From positions 1 to 47,173 of the forward strand of contig JAKLKB010000038.1 in assembly GCA_023150835.1 (NCBI GenBank): a stretch of DNA of 47,173 nt. The letters run 5' to 3'. The stretch comes from Myxococcota bacterium (GTDB taxonomy: Bacteria; Myxococcota_C; UBA6777). The notes under the pieces were generated by a model. The model did not search any database. It saw only the letters and a program-made list of their open reading frames with translations, and was not told the origin of the DNA. This document shows, piece after piece, positions 32,836 through 41,035 of this stretch. Numbering within the stretch: the first letter of the stretch is position 1; every line of letters starts with the position of its first letter. The position numbers and the translations under genes are program-made.

Positions 32836-33906
32836 ATGGTCGCTCTTTATAGAGAACCAACTCTTGAAAATGTGGTGTTATCCACCCTCCCATACCAAGT
32901 GGAAAGAAGCCGCCTCCCGAGCAAAGCACAAGACCATCGCGCTCTCTTTTCGTCGAAAAGCCCACATATACGCGAGGGAGAGTCGTATCCAAAACAACCC
33001 TTGAGCAGTCAAGAGCTTTTGTTGCAAAAAACCTACGCAGCTCTCGATCTGGAGATCGAAAAAATCGTCTCCAGCAAGTCCGTAAGCGAATTGCACTCCA
33101 GCATGACGCAGGGACTCTCTGCATCGTTTGAGTATTCGGTGGCCTATGCAAAGTTTCTGTTATCCATCGACGAAGAGAGTGTCGTTGCTTTTCTAACCCC
33201 ACCGCCGTCGCTGGTAGAAGAAAAAGATTTCGCAGAACATCGAATGCCAGAGCGGTTTCGCCGCAGTGTTCTACAGACTTTCAAAAAAATGTTGGACAAC
33301 GCGAGTCTACAAATTCTCTACTTACAAAAAGTAGCCCAAGATCCGATCTCACCAAAGACAGCAAACCAACCCCAAGGCCACTTTTTGCGCTCTTTTATTG
33401 GGTACTCTTTGCGATCAGAGGAAGATTGGCGACGAGAGGTTCTTTCGTGGTCTCAGGGCGAAGTCCCAACACATCACCTCATGGCAAGTTCTCTTTCCTA
33501 CCAAATGGCTGTGTTGTCTTTTTTTAAGACGGATCGCTCTAATCTGGAGTATCCGCTTGCGGTAGTCGAAGAGATACACGCGCAAGCCGTCCGCCAAAGC
33601 CACACGAACACAAAAACGTTGGATTTCTTTTACAGACAAGTTTTTGCTGAACTTTTCATTCAAAAAGTTTCGGAGATTCCGTGCGTTCTTGGTGTTCTCA
33701 AAAATACCAAACACATCCAAACCGATTCGTTTTATGTCCGAGTAAAGCACGCTGCAACAGATGAAGAAATCGATCCGATCTATGATGCTGAAGCTGAGTA
33801 TCTGTTGCCGTTGAGGAATCCTCCAAAGATGGAGATCACTTTTTCTTCCGCAGACAAGTTTTCCCACTACTCGCCCGTATGGCAGCGCGAAGAGATTTCT
33901 TTATGA
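32836..33906 (+). CDS. hypothetical protein
   Basis: 356 residues. AGGAG at 32820-32824 selects ATG 32836 (MVALYREP); earlier in-frame starts lie in or beside the minisatellite. The protein has no signal peptide and looks soluble and helical. Recognisable stretches are few: LLQKTYAALDLEIEKIVSSK, EYSVAYAKFLLSIDEESVVAFL, and a Phe/Tyr-rich C-terminal third. No family recognised. Codon use is more A/T-rich than in the flanking core genes, which suggests an accessory gene. The IscB omega-RNA begins about 55-75 bp after its stop codon. Confidence 0.6.
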   Translation: MVALYREPTLENVVLSTLPYQVERSRLPSKAQDHRALFSSKSPHIREGESYPKQPLSSQELLLQKTYAALDLEIEKIVSSKSVSELHSSMTQGLSASFEYSVAYAKFLLSIDEESVVAFLTPPPSLVEEKDFAEHRMPERFRRSVLQTFKKMLDNASLQILYLQKVAQDPISPKTANQPQGHFLRSFIGYSLRSEEDWRREVLSWSQGEVPTHHLMASSLSYQMAVLSFFKTDRSNLEYPLAVVEEIHAQAVRQSHTNTKTLDFFYRQVFAELFIQKVSEIPCVLGVLKNTKHIQTDSFYVRVKHAATDEEIDPIYDAEAEYLLPLRNPPKMEITFSSADKFSHYSPVWQREEISL

Positions 33907-33980
33907 TCGCGGAAAAATACAGAGAAATCGCCCTTTGCAATGAACGCCTATTTGAAAGCCTTCACTCCCAAGCAACCTGC

Positions 33981-34203
33981 GGTCAACGACCCACCCCTAA
34001 AGGGGCGGGCTTGTGAAAGCAAGCCCAGTTGACCAGACGACAACAGAGGAAGTGGCGCAAGCCAAGTTGTTGTGAACGATAGAGAGCATGTAGAGACCCT
34101 CGGATGCCGCCTCAGTTCGGGGCCCTCTCGTGGCACTGTAAACATCTGCTTGGGTGAGCGGAAGTCAACCACAATGCGAAGGCTCTTCTATCCCGTCGAG
34201 AGG
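33981..34203 (+). ncRNA. omega-RNA scaffold of IscB
   Basis: Non-coding, structured sequence immediately upstream of iscB, where IscB omega-RNAs lie. By eye: outer stem GGTCAAC (33981-33987) with GTTGACC (34028-34034). Inside it are CCCC-TAAA-GGGG and GGGCTTG-TGAAAG-CAAGCCC hairpins. GGC-GCAA-GCC lies within ACAAC/GTTGT. A terminal stem CCTCTCG (34124-34130) pairs with CGAGAGG (34197-34203) and ends exactly at the iscB ATG. In known systems the guide is the roughly 15-20 nt directly 5' of the scaffold, here about 33960-33980; that boundary is not proven. The RNA would direct the nuclease to matching DNA. Confidence 0.8.
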
Positions 34204-35502
34204 ATGTCGGATTCTGTGCTTGCCTCAAAAAGCACAGATACGCACGACCTGAAAAGGAAAAACGTCTTGTTCGTTTTTATTCAAAACCAACACGGAACTC
34301 CCTTGATGCCTTGTTCTCCGGCCAAGGCTCGCCGTCTGCTCAACGATGGCAAAGCCAAGGTACTGCGAAAAACCCCCTTTACGCTCAAGCTGTTGTATGG
34401 CAGTTCGGGATACAAACAGCCTGTAGTCGCGGGCATGGATGCGGGAACGCACACCCTTGGATGCGCGGCGGTCACGAACGGCCAAGTCGTGTATCAGTCG
34501 GAGGTCAAGCTCCGAACCGATGTCTCCAAAAAGATGCAGCAAAGGGCGGTGTATCGGCGGAATCGGCGAGGACGCAAAACCCGCTATCGCAAAGCTCGCT
34601 GGCGCAATCGTGCGAGTCTGCGCAAAAAAGGTCGGATTGCGCCGTCGGTGCGCTCGAAGATCGAGAGCCACTTGCGTGAGAAAAAGCAGGTGGAGTCCAT
34701 ACTTCCCGTGACGAGATGGAAAGTCGAGACCGCGAGTTTCGATATACACAAGCTCACGAACCCCGAAGTGTCGTCTTTGGGCTATCAGGAAGGCGCTCAA
34801 AAGGGATACTACAACGTGAAAGCGTACGTACTGGAGCGAGATGGGTATCGCTGCCAATCGGGGCGAAAAGCGGAACACGACAAGGTATTACAAGTGCATC
34901 ACAAGGTGTATCGCTGTCAGGGCGGGACAGATACGCCCGACAATCTCGTCACGTTGTGTCGAAGGTGTCACGAGGACTTGCACGCTGGGATGTTTGAACT
35001 CAAGGCAAAAAAAAGCAAAACCAAACACGCGACAGAGATGGGGATCGTGAAAGCGCAGTTGAAAAAACGTTGGAGGTTTGAAGAGACGTATGGCTACGAG
35101 ACGAAGTACAAGCGAGAACAGTGTTTGGGCTTGTCGAAGAGCCATGCCAACGATGCGGTGGCGATCTGCTGCGAAGAAGGAGAGACGGTGAAGTTGGACG
35201 AAGTGTTGTACTTGAAGCGGCATGTTTCGGCAGGGGATTACCAACAAACGATGGGCAGACATTCACAAACACGTATCCCCACAGGAAAACTGTTTGGGCT
35301 ACGCAAACACGACTTGGTCAGGACAGAAAAAGGCACAGGATGGGTCAAAGGCAAGCGCAGTACGGGCTTTTTCGTACTCGAAACCATCGACGGCCAAACC
35401 CTCACCACTTCCGTCAATGTCAAGAAGGCCACCACTCGGCTGGCCGCACGAACCACCACCCTCACAACACAAAGAAAGAGCGGCGCTTCCTCCCCCCTCT
35501 AA
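34204..35502 (+). CDS. iscB: IscB RNA-guided nuclease (RuvC + HNH), IS200/IS605-associated
   Basis: 432 residues from ATG 34204; earlier in-frame ATGs fall in the omega-RNA. Domains in order: PLMP domain with GTPLMPCSPAKARRLL (residues 31-46); RuvC-I with GMDAG (Asp79); Arg-rich bridge helix (about 114-138); RuvC-II with KVETASFD (Glu175); HNH with VHHKV (His232/233), Asn247 and CRRCHEDLH (252-260); RuvC-III with SHANDAVAI (His314, Asp317); C-terminal TAM-interacting-like region with TGKLFGLRKHDLV. All nuclease residues seem present. One oddity: the first zinc pair usually seen as CxxC reads CQSGRK, so one Cys is missing. IscB is the transposon-encoded ancestor of Cas9. No Y1 transposase TnpA is nearby. 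Confidence 0.93.
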   Translation: MSDSVLASKSTDTHDLKRKNVLFVFIQNQHGTPLMPCSPAKARRLLNDGKAKVLRKTPFTLKLLYGSSGYKQPVVAGMDAGTHTLGCAAVTNGQVVYQSEVKLRTDVSKKMQQRAVYRRNRRGRKTRYRKARWRNRASLRKKGRIAPSVRSKIESHLREKKQVESILPVTRWKVETASFDIHKLTNPEVSSLGYQEGAQKGYYNVKAYVLERDGYRCQSGRKAEHDKVLQVHHKVYRCQGGTDTPDNLVTLCRRCHEDLHAGMFELKAKKSKTKHATEMGIVKAQLKKRWRFEETYGYETKYKREQCLGLSKSHANDAVAICCEEGETVKLDEVLYLKRHVSAGDYQQTMGRHSQTRIPTGKLFGLRKHDLVRTEKGTGWVKGKRSTGFFVLETIDGQTLTTSVNVKKATTRLAARTTTLTTQRKSGASSPL

Positions 35503-35547
35503 AGAAGGGGGTCTCCGCGCCTTAAAAACGATGAAGATCGGCGGTGG

Positions 35548-35874
35548 GTGATTACGATCATGTTTTATGCCGCGCTTCACTGGGTGAATACTGTGATGGC
35601 AGTTTGCGGGATAGAAACCGACGAAGAAGGCAGCCATGCGCTGCGTTCTCGTTTTTTAAACGATCGAAACTTTGAGCTTATAGGGATCGCGAAAGCCTAC
35701 AGAAATCTGCTTTCCGCAAGCAAAGACGCAAGATACCGAGGCGAGACATTCACCGCGCAAGATGTGCAGTCAAGACGTTCATCTTACGACAAGATCAAAA
35801 GCACTTGCATTCAATGGACTCAGGATCACCCCCACCCCACAGATGCGCAGAAATTAGCAGCCCAAGCACTCTAG
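35548..35874 (+). CDS. HEPN-like small protein, apparently 5'-truncated at the IscB element
   Basis: The frame is open from just after the iscB stop (35503) and continues in the same frame. The first start codon is GTG 35548, giving 108 residues, with no good ribosome-binding site. The sequence WVITIMFYAALHWVNTVMAVCGI, then SHALRSRFL and YRNLLSASKDARYRGETF matches a HEPN-like family, which normally has about 20 more residues before the FYAALH helix. Those residues (DEDRRW just upstream) are partly present, but no start codon precedes them. HEPN proteins are often RNases or toxin components; the RX4-6H motif is not clear here. I infer that the IscB element landed at this gene's 5' end. Confidence 0.6.
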   Translation: MITIMFYAALHWVNTVMAVCGIETDEEGSHALRSRFLNDRNFELIGIAKAYRNLLSASKDARYRGETFTAQDVQSRRSSYDKIKSTCIQWTQDHPHPTDAQKLAAQAL

Positions 35875-35881
35875 ATCGTAA

Positions 35882-36034
35882 TAGGACAGGAGCCCCCGCA
35901 GTTGGCCAAAAAAACCCGTGTTCGCACCCGTCCAAGCGAGAGCGTCGTGGGTGTGAAAAACAGTGATCAGTTCGCCAACACGGGGTCAAGGGGACGCAGT
36001 TCCCTTGCGGGGCGTGGGGTGGAACCCCACAAAA
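35882..36034 (+). repeat. repeat family B, copy 6
   Basis: AGGACAGGAG..GCAGTTGGCC, CCGTGTTCGC, TTCGCCAACACGGGGTCAAG and GTGGGGTGGAACCCCAC follow the family order. The ends are degenerate. Confidence 0.85.
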
Positions 36035-36067
36035 CCAAAAGCCAGAAAAAGACGAGCGGATGGGGGC

Positions 36068-36319
36068 TCAAAAACCGAGGGCTTGTTGGAGGTGGGTATC
36101 GCAGAGGGCGCTGGGGTCGTTGGATTCTTGTTGTGCGAGGAGACAGGCTGGGCAGGAGTCGGCTTGGGCGTAGACTTTTTGATTTTTGATCTCTTGATCG
36201 AGGCCGCGCAATTGTTCGTGGGCATCGGCGCGAACGTGCTTTGCGGGATCCCAACCTGCTTTTTGCTTGAGGCGTTGGACATCCGAACCGAGGTGTTTGG
36301 GTGGTTTGTTGTGACTCAA
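36068..36319 (-). CDS. small zinc-finger-like protein, TTG start
   Basis: 83 residues. No ATG fits, but TTG 36319 is preceded at six bases by GGAGG (complement of 36326-36330), so a TTG start is likely. The C-terminal half contains SCPACLLAQQESNDPSALCDTHLQQALGF in two parts: CPAC and, thirteen residues later, CDTH. This CX2C..CX2H arrangement suggests a zinc site. The N-terminal half is helical and charged. It is squeezed between family B copies 6 and 7. Family and function not recognised. Confidence 0.5.
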   Translation of the reverse strand: MSHNKPPKHLGSDVQRLKQKAGWDPAKHVRADAHEQLRGLDQEIKNQKVYAQADSCPACLLAQQESNDPSALCDTHLQQALGF

Positions 36320-36351
36320 AGCGATCCTCCGATCTTTTCTTGTGTGGGAGT

Positions 36352-36491
36352 GGCGCAGTTGCCAAAAAACCCCGTGTTTTGGGAGGTTCAAGCGAGAGCG
36401 CCGTTGGTTTGGAAGACGGTGCTCTGTTCGCCAATACGGGGTCAAGGGGGCTGTCACCCCTTGCGGGGCGTGGGGTGGAGCCCCACAAAAC
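36352..36491 (+). repeat. repeat family B, copy 7
   Basis: GCGCAGTTGCC-A-rich-CCCCGTG, TTCGCCAATACGGGGTCAAG and GTGGGGTGGAGCCCCAC. It ends seven bases from the stop codon of the minus-strand formate-THF ligase gene. Confidence 0.85.
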
Positions 36492-36497
36492 GTTCCA

Positions 36498-38252
36498 TCA
36501 AGAGAGGCCGAGGATCTCGCCTGTGGTGGTATCGATATCGATATCCATGAAGGCGGGATGTGTAGCGAGTCCGGGCATGGTGCTCATCTCACCGACGAGG
36601 GGGTAGAGGAAGCCAGCGCCGACGCTTGCGCGGATCTCGCGGATCGGCAAGACAAAGCCGGATGGAGCGCCTTTTTGGTTGGGGTCATGGCTGAGACTGA
36701 GATGGGTTTTGGCCATACAGATCGAGAGGTGCTGGAGTCCGAGGGCTTCGTAGCGTTGGAGTTGCTGTTGTGCGGTGGGGCTGAAAGAGACGGAGGAAGC
36801 GAGGTAGATCTCGCGGGCGATGGTTTCGATCTTTTCGGCCAAGGGGGCGTGATCGGGATAAAGAAGTTGGAAGGAGTTGGGGGCTTGGGTGGCATCGAGG
36901 ACGGCGTGAGCGAGTTCAGCGGCTCCTGCGCCACCTTCGGCGAAGTGGTTGGAGGGGACAGCAGCGAAAGCGCCCTTGGTTGCGGCGTATTGTTGGATCA
37001 AAGCGATCTCTGCGGGTGAATCTTCGGCAAAGCGATTGATCGCAACGACGACGGGAACCCCGAAGCGACGGACGATATCGATATGCCGCCCGAGGTTCGG
37101 GAGTCCAGCGGCGAGCAAGTCGAGGTCTTCGCGGGTGTAGGCGGGATCGAGGGGTGCGCCCGGGGAGACGGCGGGTCCACCGCCGTGCATCTTGAGGGCG
37201 CGGATGGTGGCGACAAGGACAGCAGCATCGGGCTTGAGGCCAGAAGCGCGGCACTTGATGTCGCAAAACTTTTCAAAGCCGATATCGGCGGCAAATCCGG
37301 CTTCGGTGATCACGATATCAGCGAGTCGAAGGGCGATCTGATCGGCGAGGATGGAGGAGTTTCCATGAGCGATATTGGCGAAGGGTCCGGCATGGATGAT
37401 CACGGGCTGACCTTCGCGGGTTTGGAGCAAGTTGGGTTGGAGGGCATCGCGCAAGAGGACGGTGACAGCGCCCGCAACACCGAGATCTTCGAGGGTGACG
37501 GCACGCCCTTGTCGGTCGAGAGCGACGACAGCGCGCCCGACGCGAGAGCGCAGATCGGCAAGGCTTGTGGAGAGCGCAAGGATCGCCATCAACTCACTTG
37601 CGGGCGTGATATCAAAGCGGGTTTTTCGCGGAAAATAGGGGCTGGGTGAACCGTCTGCAAGCGTATCCTCATCGAGACCGACTTGGATATCCCGCAACAC
37701 GCGATCGGTGACATCGAGGACACGGGTCCAAGAGATCGTCTCGGGGTCGACATCAAGGCGTCTCGCAAGACCACGCTTTTGCAACGAAGCATCGCTCTGA
37801 CGGGACTCGTGATAGAGGCGAGTGTCCAAAGCCGCCGCAGCAAGGTTGTGTGCGGCTGTGATGGCGTGCATATCGCCTGTCAGGTGGAGATTGAGGGCGG
37901 AGGAAGGGACGATCCGCGCCTTTCCACCGCCTGCTGCACCGCCTTTGATGTTGAAGGTCGGCCCCATGCTGGGCTGTCGCAAGGTGGCGATCACGCGCTT
38001 TTTGAGAACACTTCCGAGGGCTTGGGTCAATCCAAGAGCGGTGGTGGTTTTGCCTTCACCGAGCGGGGTGGGCGTGATGGCGGTGACGACCACATAACGC
38101 CCGAGCGGCTGGTCTTTTTTGCGCGAAAGGATAGAAAGAGAGAGTTTGGCCTTTTCGGGTCCGTAGGCAAAGACTTCTTCATCGAGAACGCCCATCTCAC
38201 GGGCGACATCACGGATCGGCAAGAACGGTTCATGGCGTGGAGCAGCGGTCAT
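36498..38252 (-). CDS. fhs: formate--tetrahydrofolate ligase
   Basis: 584 residues, slightly longer than the usual ~555. It ATP-dependently joins formate to tetrahydrofolate, giving 10-formyl-THF for C1 metabolism in the cytosol. Signatures: P-loop TPLGEGKTTTALGL near residue 62, RQPSMGPTFNIKGGAAGGG, LHLTGDMHAITAAHNL, IHAGPFANIAHGNSSILAD, FCDIKCRASGLKPDAAVLVATIRALKMHGG, and the C-terminal EMSTMPGLATHPAF. The family normally has GEIMTMPGLP in that last motif. It lies 45 bp after the UvrD-type helicase stop and is probably co-transcribed with it. No ZTP or THF riboswitch is visible. Confidence 0.96.
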   Translation of the reverse strand: MTAAPRHEPFLPIRDVAREMGVLDEEVFAYGPEKAKLSLSILSRKKDQPLGRYVVVTAITPTPLGEGKTTTALGLTQALGSVLKKRVIATLRQPSMGPTFNIKGGAAGGGKARIVPSSALNLHLTGDMHAITAAHNLAAAALDTRLYHESRQSDASLQKRGLARRLDVDPETISWTRVLDVTDRVLRDIQVGLDEDTLADGSPSPYFPRKTRFDITPASELMAILALSTSLADLRSRVGRAVVALDRQGRAVTLEDLGVAGAVTVLLRDALQPNLLQTREGQPVIIHAGPFANIAHGNSSILADQIALRLADIVITEAGFAADIGFEKFCDIKCRASGLKPDAAVLVATIRALKMHGGGPAVSPGAPLDPAYTREDLDLLAAGLPNLGRHIDIVRRFGVPVVVAINRFAEDSPAEIALIQQYAATKGAFAAVPSNHFAEGGAGAAELAHAVLDATQAPNSFQLLYPDHAPLAEKIETIAREIYLASSVSFSPTAQQQLQRYEALGLQHLSICMAKTHLSLSHDPNQKGAPSGFVLPIREIRASVGAGFLYPLVGEMSTMPGLATHPAFMDIDIDTTTGEILGLS

Positions 38253-38296
38253 GGCGGATCATCCAATACGGTTGACGCGAACCCGAAACTATCGGA

Positions 38297-40918
38297 TCAG
38301 CGGGGTGTTGGGGGCAATATCTCCATGTTGACAAAGCCGGGGGCGATGCGGCGTTTTCCAAGGGAGCCAAAGTCGATCACCAAGCGAAGATTGCTGTTGA
38401 CTTCAAAGACTTCAAGGATCGTCCCCATCCCATAACTGGGGTGACGGACACGTAGCCCGACCGCGTAGTCCTCCTTGGAGGGGATCTGTCCCAAGACAAA
38501 AGGACTTTTGGAGACATCGGGAGAACCATTGCGGTGCGGCGAGGCTGTCGCAGAGATCCCGACGAGGCGTTGGATCTCCTCGATGGTGGTTGCGTCGGGG
38601 AGTTCGTCAAAGACGCCGAACTCTTCCCAGTAGGCCAGATTGTTCTCGTCGAGGTCGAGCTTTTCAAGCCATTTCTTTTGGAGCGCCAGTCGAAAGATCT
38701 TCTGGATCTCGCGTGCGAGGGCGGTTTTTTGCTCGTGGTGGCCTTGCCACCAAAAGCTGAAATAACGTTCGAGTTGAAGTTTTTGGGTGTGTCGAGCGAT
38801 GGTCAACAAGTGTTCGACACGCCAAGAGTGAGGAGAAGATTCCAAGACGTGGCGGATCTGTTCGATATGTTCGAGCGTAGAGATGTAGTTGGCTTCGAGG
38901 AGAAAAGGAGAGGTGCGGTTTTTACGCAAGATATACAGATGAAGCTCGCGCTTGGTGCGTGTGACGGCCACATAAAGCAGTCGCCGTTCTTCTTCGAGAT
39001 TGTCCTGATTTCCGCGAAAAGGGATGGTGCCATCGTTGCAATCGGGGATAAAGACGATCGGCCATTCGAGGCCTTTGGCCCGAAAGATCGTCAAGATCGA
39101 CACAAAGTCCCCTTCGTCGGACTGGAGCTTTTGTTTTTCAAAGGAGATGCGGGCGATATGATCGAGCAGTTCGATCGGCGTGCCTTTGCCATCGGCGTAC
39201 TCGATCAAGCCCTCGACGTTTCGCACCCGTCCTTCGGCATTTTCAGGAAACCCGCTACTGCGCGACAAAAAGCGGTTGTATTCAAGGCGCAGTTCGAGTT
39301 CTTGGAGGACGGAAGAAGCCAGCAGTTGATCTTCAAAGGGCGGATGCAGCGCGTAGGGCGTAGGTTGCGAAAGGATGGAGAGTTGCTCTTGTCTATCGGG
39401 ATCGGTCTCAGGGCCGAGACGTGTCGCCAGCCACAACAAGTTATCGGCCAGCTCTTCGAGGTGTTTGCGCTGCCACGAATGGACTTCTTCAGCGTGTCTT
39501 TGGATGGATTGATTCAAGGAGATGCGGTGATAGCGGACATCTTGGAAGATCTTCTCTGCAAGTTCGCTGGAGATGTAGCGCACAGGCCGATTAAAGATCG
39601 TGCGCCACATCTGGCCGAGTTCGTTAAACTCTGCGTCCGAAAGCGGAGCGCCTGCGATCAGCAGCCGATTGAGACGCGCAACCCGCAGATAACAAAGCAA
39701 CACGCGCACTTCGGGACGATCATAAAAGGGCGTTGAGCCGATGATCTTGTAGGGGATCTGCTCTTCGATCAGAGGGTGTTCGATGTGGGGGGTTTGGGCA
39801 TAAAGGCGAACAAGGATCGCCATATCGCGCAAGGGCGTATTTTTTTGGCGAGCGGCTTTGATCTCGGAGACGATCTGCCGCCCCATCATCGGGATGCTTT
39901 CGGCGTCATGGGCAAAAGTACGCCCGTCAAATCCGCGTGTGAGATGAAGGCTTTTGCGCTCGCGTTGTTTGTTTTGGGCGATGATCTGATTGGCGAGGAC
40001 CACTTGAGAGGCTTTGCAACGAAAGTTATCGCTCACAAAATAGCGCTTGGCCCCGTATCGTTCGGCAAAATGGAGGATAAAGTGAGGTCGCGCACCACGC
40101 CATTCGTAGATGGTTTGGTCATCGTCCCCGATCACCATGTAGTTGCGGTGGCGGAAAGAGAGGATATCCAAGATCTCGGATTGAACGAGGTTAACGTCTT
40201 GGAACTCGTCGACGATCAAGCAATCAAAAGCCGCCTGCCACTCGCTGCGAAGGGCCGGATGGCGCACCAACATCTCCCACGCCCCAAGCAACATATAATC
40301 GAACGTCAACGCACGTCGTTCGCGCCGCACTTGCTCGAAGATCCGATACAGATCGAGATACCAAGGAAGATGGCTCGGAGCCACGGCTTGGGTGGCCCAT
40401 TGCAGCGCCTCAGAAGGCAGATCGGCAGCCAACAGATCGGGATACTGGAGATTGCCCATGCAGGCGCTGACAAAGGTTTGGAAGTCTTCGCGGTCGATAT
40501 TGCGGCCTTCGTTTTTGTCAACGATGCCGCTGTCTCGGGCGATCCCCAACGCATGGTTCATCAAAGATTCGGAAAGTCGGTCAGGATCGCTGTTTTTATC
40601 AAATTGCAATTGGATCAAGCCGAGAGATTGGGCGCGATTCAACACCCGCCAGCCCAAACTATGCAGTGTCACGGCTTGTACACGCGAACAACTCGGCCAC
40701 GCCTTCAAGGCTTTGCTGATATCGTCGACGGTTGCGCGGCTAAACGATGTGGCAAGGATGCGTTCGGGCCGAAATATCCGCTCCCGAACAAGGCGTTCGA
40801 TGCGGTGAACCATCGCGGTAGTCTTGCCTGCCCCTGCGACGGCAAAAACCAAAGCGGGGCCTTTGTCATGAGCAACAATGGCTTGTTGTTCGGGCGTCAG
40901 TTGCAACATCTTATCCAT
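38297..40918 (-). CDS. UvrD/PcrA-like superfamily 1 DNA helicase
   Basis: 873 residues from ATG 40918, with AGGA upstream. Motifs: Q-motif LTPEQQAIVAHDKGPALV, Walker A AVAGAGKTTAM, Ia ATSFSRATVDDI, motif II VDEFQDVNLVQ, motif III GDDDQTIYEWRGA, motif IV region ..YFVSDNFRCKASQV, motif V FVSILTIFRAKGLEWPIVFIPDCNDGT and motif VI EEERRLLYVAVTRTKREL. The C-terminal tail (LRVRHPSYGMGTILEVF..LVIDFGSLGKRRIAPGFVNMEIL) resembles the RNA-polymerase-binding Tudor-like domain of PcrA/UvrD. Middle domain 2B is longer and more diverged than in UvrD. Involved in DNA repair or replication-fork processing. Confidence 0.92.
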   Translation of the reverse strand: MDKMLQLTPEQQAIVAHDKGPALVFAVAGAGKTTAMVHRIERLVRERIFRPERILATSFSRATVDDISKALKAWPSCSRVQAVTLHSLGWRVLNRAQSLGLIQLQFDKNSDPDRLSESLMNHALGIARDSGIVDKNEGRNIDREDFQTFVSACMGNLQYPDLLAADLPSEALQWATQAVAPSHLPWYLDLYRIFEQVRRERRALTFDYMLLGAWEMLVRHPALRSEWQAAFDCLIVDEFQDVNLVQSEILDILSFRHRNYMVIGDDDQTIYEWRGARPHFILHFAERYGAKRYFVSDNFRCKASQVVLANQIIAQNKQRERKSLHLTRGFDGRTFAHDAESIPMMGRQIVSEIKAARQKNTPLRDMAILVRLYAQTPHIEHPLIEEQIPYKIIGSTPFYDRPEVRVLLCYLRVARLNRLLIAGAPLSDAEFNELGQMWRTIFNRPVRYISSELAEKIFQDVRYHRISLNQSIQRHAEEVHSWQRKHLEELADNLLWLATRLGPETDPDRQEQLSILSQPTPYALHPPFEDQLLASSVLQELELRLEYNRFLSRSSGFPENAEGRVRNVEGLIEYADGKGTPIELLDHIARISFEKQKLQSDEGDFVSILTIFRAKGLEWPIVFIPDCNDGTIPFRGNQDNLEEERRLLYVAVTRTKRELHLYILRKNRTSPFLLEANYISTLEHIEQIRHVLESSPHSWRVEHLLTIARHTQKLQLERYFSFWWQGHHEQKTALAREIQKIFRLALQKKWLEKLDLDENNLAYWEEFGVFDELPDATTIEEIQRLVGISATASPHRNGSPDVSKSPFVLGQIPSKEDYAVGLRVRHPSYGMGTILEVFEVNSNLRLVIDFGSLGKRRIAPGFVNMEILPPTPR

Positions 40919-41035
40919 CAGATTCCTGCGGCATCCAATAATGGTTTCTGAGGACTCCCCTTCCGATATGCCGTACGGAAGGTCGAAAAAACGAATGTAC
41001 GCGAAGACTCTGGCAGAGCGCGACACAGGCGATAT

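Noticed and set aside
38253-38296. Possible ZTP/THF riboswitch before fhs.
   Set aside because: Only 44 bp separate fhs from the upstream helicase gene, too little for that riboswitch, and no conserved motif is visible.
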